Part shown: positions 58,981 through 64,000 of the stretch, in pieces | Position numbering within the stretch: position 1 is the stretch's first letter | How the letters are laid out: the number at the start of each line of letters is the position of its first letter | From: DAOLCO01 sp964612555 | Lineage (GTDB): Bacteria > Bdellovibrionota_C > UBA2361 > SZUA-149 > DAOLCO01 | Reading direction: 5' to 3' | DNA: 64,000 nt | Assembly (NCBI GenBank): GCA_964612555.1 | Contig: CAZTBW010000001.1 | Span: forward strand, 248,001-312,000 | Made by a program: the position numbers and the translations under genes | The notes under the pieces: generated by a model | Seen by the model: the letters and a program-made list of their open reading frames with translations, nothing else | What the model was told of the DNA's origin: nothing | The model's database searches: none

Positions 58981-60027
58981 ATGCAAATACTCACAGTCGC
59001 CTTACTTTCTATCTCGCTGCCCTTTGTTGTCGGGTGTAATACAGACACTGAGGGTCTCCAGAAAATGCTTAAGGGAAATCTTCAGGGAGGTGTAAAAAAA
59101 CCACCTCCACCCGGGGAAAAAAGAATCACCCCGAGTAAAGAAGACAAGAGGGCTCTTGAAAATTCAATTCCATCATGTCCGGAAGAATCCAAACTAGCCG
59201 GAAGGGCTTTTCCACAAGGAAAGCGTCAGTGGTGTGCTTATAAAGACGATACAAACGAAATGGTAAAACACGGGGAATATCGTCAGTGGCACTCTTCAGG
59301 CGCCTTACAGATTCAGACGTTTTACGAAGATGATGAGCTGCATGGCGAATTCATCGAATATTATCCCAATTCCCAGATTAAGGAACAAAGCCACTACCAG
59401 CATGGTAAACGACATGGAAGAAGTATTCAGTTTGATAAAGATGGCAAGAAACTGGGTGAAGCAACCTATTCAGGTGACTTCCTCTCCGGTCCCTATGTTG
59501 AATATCTAAAAAATGAAAAACCAAAAGTAAAAGGAACTTATCAGGCAGATGTAAAACATGGGCTCTGGGAAGAATATGACGCAAAAGGCACCCTCATCAG
59601 AAAACTCGAATACAAAAACGACCTGAAACACGGTCGAATCAGCGAGTACAGCAACCACGGCAAAATAAAAGCACAAGGGTTTTATGAAAAAGACCAGCAG
59701 ATGGGGCACTGGGTTTACTTTGACAATGAAGGTGCAAAACAAGCCGAGGGAAATCTTGTTGGAGGCAAGAGACACGGCAGATGGGTCGAGTACGACAAAC
59801 AGGGAATGCCAAGAAGAACGACCTACTATAATGAAGGCAAAAAAATGGACACCGTGGTACACAAGCCTACCGCTCAAAACCCGGGAGAAAGAGGTGGGAG
59901 CTTTGGCAGCAGAGATATCCTCGGCGCAGAACCACCGGTTGTCAGAAGAAACAATCCCGTCATACCTCCTCCAAAACGCTCAGACAAACCTGAACCCTTA
60001 CGGCGTGATGGCTGGGCACCTCTCTAG
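58981..60027 (+). CDS. MORN_2-repeat lipoprotein (YwqK-like)
   Basis: A 348-residue lipoprotein (lipobox VVGC) composed mostly of about eight MORN_2 type repeats (HGEYRQWHSSGALQIQTFYEDDELHGEFIEYYPNSQIK...), each with the GxxYxY-like pattern, and a Pro/Arg-rich tail. The repeat family is commonly labelled 'toxin-antitoxin YwqK family antitoxin', but no toxin partner is apparent and the lipoprotein signal argues for an envelope role. Confidence 0.75.
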   Translation: MQILTVALLSISLPFVVGCNTDTEGLQKMLKGNLQGGVKKPPPPGEKRITPSKEDKRALENSIPSCPEESKLAGRAFPQGKRQWCAYKDDTNEMVKHGEYRQWHSSGALQIQTFYEDDELHGEFIEYYPNSQIKEQSHYQHGKRHGRSIQFDKDGKKLGEATYSGDFLSGPYVEYLKNEKPKVKGTYQADVKHGLWEEYDAKGTLIRKLEYKNDLKHGRISEYSNHGKIKAQGFYEKDQQMGHWVYFDNEGAKQAEGNLVGGKRHGRWVEYDKQGMPRRTTYYNEGKKMDTVVHKPTAQNPGERGGSFGSRDILGAEPPVVRRNNPVIPPPKRSDKPEPLRRDGWAPL

Positions 60028-60041
60028 CATATAAAAGAAAG

Positions 60042-61283
60042 ATGTCCTCACCCCTCCCCCCAATAGACTCCTGTTTCAGATCGATAGACCACACAGGAGC
60101 CCTTCAGCATATTGCAGCTCTAGCCATCCTGAAAGGCATCCCAAAAGATGAAGTACTCACAGAAAAAGTAAACTCCCTGCTTGCAGAATTTCCAAGACTC
60201 TCATCCGTTTTTTTCGGACACTCCCCCACAAAAGAAAAAAAACTTGATACCTTCAAGCCCGCCTCACAGTGTCATTTTCATTCAATTTCAGGGGATCTCT
60301 CTTTTCTTCTTGATCACGCATCAGAAATTCTTATGACCCCCTTTAAGGAACACCTCCCTCTCTGGGAGATTCATCTGATTTCCTCACCTTCTTCCGACAC
60401 CCAATCAATCCTCCTTTTCAAACTCCACCACTCTCTCGGAGATGGCATAAGCGGGTTATACTTCTTTCATCGACTACTGGGAGGAGAAAAACAGAAAGAA
60501 AGATCACCCAAAACTCAAAACCGGGAGCATTTACTCTCTACTCTTTCATTTCTCTTCAAGGAAGTTATAAAAAAACGTCCCCCACTCCCTATTCATGGAC
60601 TACTATCTAAGAAAAGAAAACTGTTTACCTACGCACTACCCAACAGTTCCATTCAAAAGATCAAACAGAAATCATCATGTACAAGCTATGCGGTGGTGCT
60701 ATCAATTATCAGCTCAGCCTTATCCACATACCTGAAAGAAAAAAATGTTACGGCTACCCACTTTCGGGCATTTGTTCCTGTCACGATAAGAGGAAAAAAT
60801 AATATTTCCGATCTTGGAAATCAGATCGGAGGAGCTTCCATTGATATTCCGCTCGGAATAAAAGAGGCAGAAACAAGAATAAAAAAAATTAATTTCTTAT
60901 TACAATCTCTCATGTACAAGAAGGCTTACTCTGCATATTATCTCTGTGCAAAGGTGTTTTCTAAATTTCCACTTCGTCTCCAGACTGCCTTATGCAAATT
61001 TGCATCGACTCGTCTTAGTGGCATCTGCACTTTTCTTCAGGCACCATCCCAAAAACTTTCAATAGATAACTGTGAGGTCTTGCATGAATTTGCCATTCCC
61101 GCCCTGCTTCCCGAACAGGGGCTTTCTTTTGGATTTATCAAACAGGGAGAGTACATGAATGTATCACTCATACTTGACCCCTCATTAATAAATGACATGG
61201 ACATACTTGATGCCTGCATGATAGATGCCCTGAATGAAATCTCTGACAATAAAGGATTTGGTACTTCTCTTGCACATAGGTAG
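60042..61283 (+). CDS. WS/DGAT-type acyltransferase (wax ester / diacylglycerol acyltransferase)
   Basis: A 413-residue protein with the diagnostic HHxxxDG motif in KLHHSLGDGISGLYFFHRLLGG, and a later GNQIGGASIDIPLGIKEAETRI typical of the family. It would esterify fatty alcohols or diacylglycerol with acyl-CoA, making storage lipid. It starts 14 bp after the MORN gene, so the two may be one operon. Substrate specificity unknown. Confidence 0.85.
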   Translation: MSSPLPPIDSCFRSIDHTGALQHIAALAILKGIPKDEVLTEKVNSLLAEFPRLSSVFFGHSPTKEKKLDTFKPASQCHFHSISGDLSFLLDHASEILMTPFKEHLPLWEIHLISSPSSDTQSILLFKLHHSLGDGISGLYFFHRLLGGEKQKERSPKTQNREHLLSTLSFLFKEVIKKRPPLPIHGLLSKKRKLFTYALPNSSIQKIKQKSSCTSYAVVLSIISSALSTYLKEKNVTATHFRAFVPVTIRGKNNISDLGNQIGGASIDIPLGIKEAETRIKKINFLLQSLMYKKAYSAYYLCAKVFSKFPLRLQTALCKFASTRLSGICTFLQAPSQKLSIDNCEVLHEFAIPALLPEQGLSFGFIKQGEYMNVSLILDPSLINDMDILDACMIDALNEISDNKGFGTSLAHR

Positions 61284-61382
61284 GATGTCGCAGGAATATG
61301 CTCGCAAGTAGCTGTAATCATTACCGCAGCATGTTGAACTACTAACGGTTTGTCAGCATTTTGACCAAGGGATACAGAACGC

Positions 61383-61616
61383 ATGAAAAAAAACACCACT
61401 GACCATTATGAAGGAATAGGCGGATTACTGGAACACGTAGAAATCCTCAAGGATAACATTCTTTCAATCAAGGCACCTGAAGAGTTCAACATAAAAACAA
61501 AAGAAGATGCCGAACAGACCATAGCCGAAATAAAAAAATTACAGGAACAGGTTGTCAGATATCAGCACACCGCAAGAATATTACGAGAAAGTCTCGAAAG
61601 AGAAATGTTTATCTAG
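61383..61616 (+). CDS. Small coiled-coil hypothetical protein, 77 residues
   Basis: A 77-residue helical protein: GGLLEHVEILKDNILSIKAPEEFNIKTKEDAEQTIAEIKKLQEQVVRYQHTARILRESLEREM, strongly coiled-coil. Family not recognised. The stop overlaps the convergent glycosyltransferase stop by 4 bp. Confidence 0.5.
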   Translation: MKKNTTDHYEGIGGLLEHVEILKDNILSIKAPEEFNIKTKEDAEQTIAEIKKLQEQVVRYQHTARILRESLEREMFI

Positions 61617-62905
61617 ATCTCATCCAGAAACCCCCTTAACACAAGACTTCTGCTTTCTTTAAGTCGCTGTGCCATTTGGGGGTGTTTGAATTTGCCATCA
61701 ACTTTTTCAAACGCTCCGTGTATGAATCTGATAATGTCTTTTTCAGGGAAACGCTCTGAAAGAAGATTAATCCAGTGATGGTAATTCTCTTCATCCAGAA
61801 GATCCGAGTTGAGGGCATCCATGCTGAACAAGTAATCATCAATTGAAGACCTCTCTGAACCCTCCCCGGGTATTTCCTTTTTAACGAGTTCTTCAATTTC
61901 CTGAAGAAGAGTATTAATTGAGTGCTGAATCTCATTCAAACGAAATTTTCTGAGATATACCCAAAGAATTTTTAATTTATTGGAATAAAGTAAATACTTG
62001 GTTTCAAGAGATATTTGATTCTGAGCGGCGGAAACTCTCCCAAGCACTCTTGAGAGCTCCCTTGCTCTTGATTCAAGAGAATGAAGCTCTAAAACTTTTT
62101 TCCTGCCGGAACTCGCAATCCGCTCTCTTTCTTCATCATTTGAGAGGTAATAGTTAATTTTATCAACCGCATCTAAAACATTACCCTCTTCATACAGCAC
62201 CACATCCTCACCATCAACAAAAAGCTCCTCCATACCATTGGAAATCTTCGGGGTTATCATCAGTGCCCCGGAGATCATTCCTTCAAACACCCTGAAATTA
62301 AGATCACCTTTTACCGCCTCATTCAGTACAATCTTTGACCTCGCATATACATCAGGAAATGCTCCTTCAGCATAATCAAGTGGAACATGCGCGGAAACTT
62401 TCTCAAGAAATGCTTTTCGTCCGGGGTGAAGCTTTTCATCAAGCGTCCCTCTAAAAGAAACCGGAATATCCTTATGAAGAGCCGGTTCTACATTCTGTGT
62501 TGCCCAGAGCGGAAACCATGATACCGATGACGCCCCAGCCTTTTCCTTCAAAAGTGAGGGAATATAATCTTTTTGAGCGACCAGGGTATGAGAAAAGGAC
62601 TCCAGAAAATACTTGTGCCACTCATAATGGTGATGAATGTCCACTGAAAGAAACACACTGGGACAGGGTGCCTCTTCAATATTTAAAATTGAAGGGTCGG
62701 CGCTATCATCATAATACACAATCCGTTCAGGTGTGAAGTCTTGAGGCAGATTCCTGTAGACCTCTTCTATGGTGGAGCTCCAGTTAAATGTCAGATCAAA
62801 ACCGGGTCTATACCCTGCGGTAAGCACTCTGTGACCAAGAGACTCCAGTTCCGCTTTAAGCCAGGTATGATTAATCAGAAGAATAGAATAGGATTTCTCA
62901 TGCAT
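61613..62905 (-). CDS. CgeB-like glycosyltransferase (GT1/GT4 fold)
   Basis: A 430-residue protein. The N-terminal half reads like a GT-B domain (ILLINHTWLKAELESLGHRV), and the donor-site part shows NFRVFEGMISGALMITPKISNGMEELFVDGEDVVLYE, the CgeB/Glyco_trans_1_2 signature, followed by DAVDKINYYLSNDEERERIA. The last 130 residues are helical. Acceptor unknown. It lies 2 bp behind the TPR protein on the same strand, a common pairing in surface-glycan or flagellin modification loci. Confidence 0.82.
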   Translation of the reverse strand: MHEKSYSILLINHTWLKAELESLGHRVLTAGYRPGFDLTFNWSSTIEEVYRNLPQDFTPERIVYYDDSADPSILNIEEAPCPSVFLSVDIHHHYEWHKYFLESFSHTLVAQKDYIPSLLKEKAGASSVSWFPLWATQNVEPALHKDIPVSFRGTLDEKLHPGRKAFLEKVSAHVPLDYAEGAFPDVYARSKIVLNEAVKGDLNFRVFEGMISGALMITPKISNGMEELFVDGEDVVLYEEGNVLDAVDKINYYLSNDEERERIASSGRKKVLELHSLESRARELSRVLGRVSAAQNQISLETKYLLYSNKLKILWVYLRKFRLNEIQHSINTLLQEIEELVKKEIPGEGSERSSIDDYLFSMDALNSDLLDEENYHHWINLLSERFPEKDIIRFIHGAFEKVDGKFKHPQMAQRLKESRSLVLRGFLDEI

Positions 62906-62907
62906 GA

Positions 62908-64000
62908 TCAGACAAGGAGCGCATCAAGTGCCTCTGATTTGGTACCTTCGATCTTCTCAAGAAGCTCACGTGCATTATCATGTTCCGGGTCATACACCAG
63001 AATATTTTTCAGCTCCAATACCGCATCTGAGGTTTTACCCTGAGCATACAAACACCCTGCAAGTGAATACAAGATATTAAGGTCTACAGGTTTATGTTCC
63101 AGATACTCACGAAGGTGCTCTTCGACCGCATCCAGCCTGCGAAGGGTATATCCAAGATCAAGAAGCCCAAGAAGAGCATGGATATTTTCCGGATTTCGCC
63201 TTGCTGACTCAGAAAAATAGTTCCAGGCGTCCTCTAACTGTCCTGAAGAATGAGAACACATACCAAGCCCGGCAAGAGGTACGTCCATTGACGGATGATC
63301 AATAAGTGATTTCTCAAAATATTCAGCGGCAATTTTCCAGTTTCCTTCGGACGCCTCAAGCGCCCCCATTCCTGAAAGCACTCTTGGAGAATGTAAGCCA
63401 TCAGCAATCATCTTTTTAAAGATATTCTTTGCTTCAGATATTTTACCAAGAAAACCGAGTGCTTCAGCTTTCAATATCAAAATCCTGATCTTCGCCTGTT
63501 CTTCAAACTGTTTTTCTGAAAGACAGGCTTCTGCTTTGGAAAACAATTCCTGATATCTTTTTTCGCGTTTAAGGGACTCCAGATGGATTATCTCTTCTCT
63601 ACCACTAAAGAGCACCTGTGCAGGCTCTCCATTAGAGATCGGGTTCACAAACTCGATTTTAGAACCCAGAGAATTTAATGTTTTTATTTCGGTTTCTTCC
63701 TGCAAGGGAACAAGCTTCTTTTCAATTTCCTGTTTTAATTCGAGTGCCTGTTCATCTTCCGGAGAAACCGCAAGTATTCTTTCAATAACGCCACTTGAAG
63801 CACTGTAATTTTCCTGCTTGAAGTAACAGCCCGCAAGACAGTATTGTATAGACATATTATCAGGGTGCAGGCGCAGATAATTTCTCAGAGATCTTTCAAG
63901 TTCCTTGTACTTTCCAAGCTCGTAAGAAGCGTTTACCATATACAACACCACACTTGCATCACCCGGAGACATATCGGATGCCTGTTTGTATAGAATATAC
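62908..64000 (-). CDS. TPR-repeat protein (5' end outside the window)
   Basis: At least 363 residues of tandem TPRs: for example IQYCLAGCYFKQENYSASSGVIERILAVSPEDEQALELKQEI and ENIHALLGLLDLGYTLRRLDAVEEHLREYLEHKPVDLNILYSLAGCLYAQGKTSDAVLELKNILVYDPEHDNARELLEKI. The frame continues in phase past the ATG at 63972 to the window edge (YILYKQASDMSPGDA), so the gene is cut and its start is unseen. It probably scaffolds or recruits a partner of the adjacent glycosyltransferase. Confidence 0.85.
   Translation of the reverse strand, partial: YILYKQASDMSPGDASVVLYMVNASYELGKYKELERSLRNYLRLHPDNMSIQYCLAGCYFKQENYSASSGVIERILAVSPEDEQALELKQEIEKKLVPLQEETEIKTLNSLGSKIEFVNPISNGEPAQVLFSGREEIIHLESLKREKRYQELFSKAEACLSEKQFEEQAKIRILILKAEALGFLGKISEAKNIFKKMIADGLHSPRVLSGMGALEASEGNWKIAAEYFEKSLIDHPSMDVPLAGLGMCSHSSGQLEDAWNYFSESARRNPENIHALLGLLDLGYTLRRLDAVEEHLREYLEHKPVDLNILYSLAGCLYAQGKTSDAVLELKNILVYDPEHDNARELLEKIEGTKSEALDALLV

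Noticed and set aside
58981..60027. Reading the MORN protein as an antitoxin
   Set aside because: Only the database name suggests this; a lipoprotein signal and no toxin partner argue against it.
1..64000. CRISPR arrays, tRNA or rRNA genes, transposases
   Set aside because: No regularly spaced 25-40 bp repeats, tRNA-like cloverleaf, or transposase motifs were seen on reading; a tRNA scan would be the definitive check.

Overview
The window is a 64 kb piece of a Gram-negative, flagellated chromosome of modest GC (by eye a little over 40%). LPS and outer-membrane functions are present (LpxD, an LpxL-type acyltransferase, LptE, a GmhB-like phosphatase, a TonB receptor, Lgt). So are MinCDE, c-type cytochromes, CsrA, a hook operon behind a putative sigma-54 promoter, eukaryote-like Ser/Thr kinases, a PEP-CTERM protein and a wax-ester/DGAT-type acyltransferase. 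The mix fits an aquatic member of the former Deltaproteobacteria or a related candidate lineage, but nothing here fixes the phylum. No rRNA, tRNA, transposase or CRISPR array was recognised.

Layout. 1-3.4 kb: end of a TonB receptor, an MBL hydrolase, an exported EEP-type nuclease/phosphatase and a RuvC-like nuclease. 3.4-7.2 kb is accessory: structured intergenic DNA, an orphan VirB2/TrbC-like membrane protein with a strong terminator, an unknown coiled-coil protein, and an HTH-MNT/HEPN (MntA-HepT type) toxin-antitoxin pair with a palindromic operator, all bounded by short dispersed repeats. 7.2-10.8 kb: hook operon fliK-flgD-flgE. 11-24.8 kb: a long run of minus-strand housekeeping genes (minCDE, DUF3187-like barrel, cyclophilin, uvrB, gltX, cytochrome c, hemA, CcsA/HemX, LysM transglycosylase, PBP4). 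24.8-33.2 kb: cutA, gmhB-like, NTR-like protein, glycosyltransferase, deoxyhypusine-synthase-like enzyme, lptE, leuS, phosphoesterase.

33.2-42.3 kb is a signalling and surface region. It holds a membrane-anchored pseudokinase with ankyrin repeats, divergent from an intact membrane kinase, then an orphan Flp pilin, a PEP-CTERM trypsin-like protease, an output-less CHASE2 receptor, a one-heme lipoprotein and a hybrid histidine kinase whose receiver domain has Glu at the phosphorylation site. 42.3-57.8 kb is mostly metabolic or envelope: birA, tadA, lpxD, csrA, M29 aminopeptidase, dcd, a VWA protein with four C-terminal repeats, glpD, rsgA, sod, lgt and a TlpA-like thioredoxin. 57.9-64 kb: LpxL-like acyltransferase, MORN lipoprotein, WS/DGAT acyltransferase, CgeB-like glycosyltransferase and a TPR protein running off the end.

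The most unusual material is the kinase/pseudokinase pair, the HTH-fused MNT/HEPN module, a 101-bp twin-palindrome element present in two copies (plus single-palindrome relatives), a 16-bp dispersed repeat around the accessory genes, an 8-bp tandem repeat inside a signal-peptide coding region, and a 14-bp triple direct repeat between birA and tadA.
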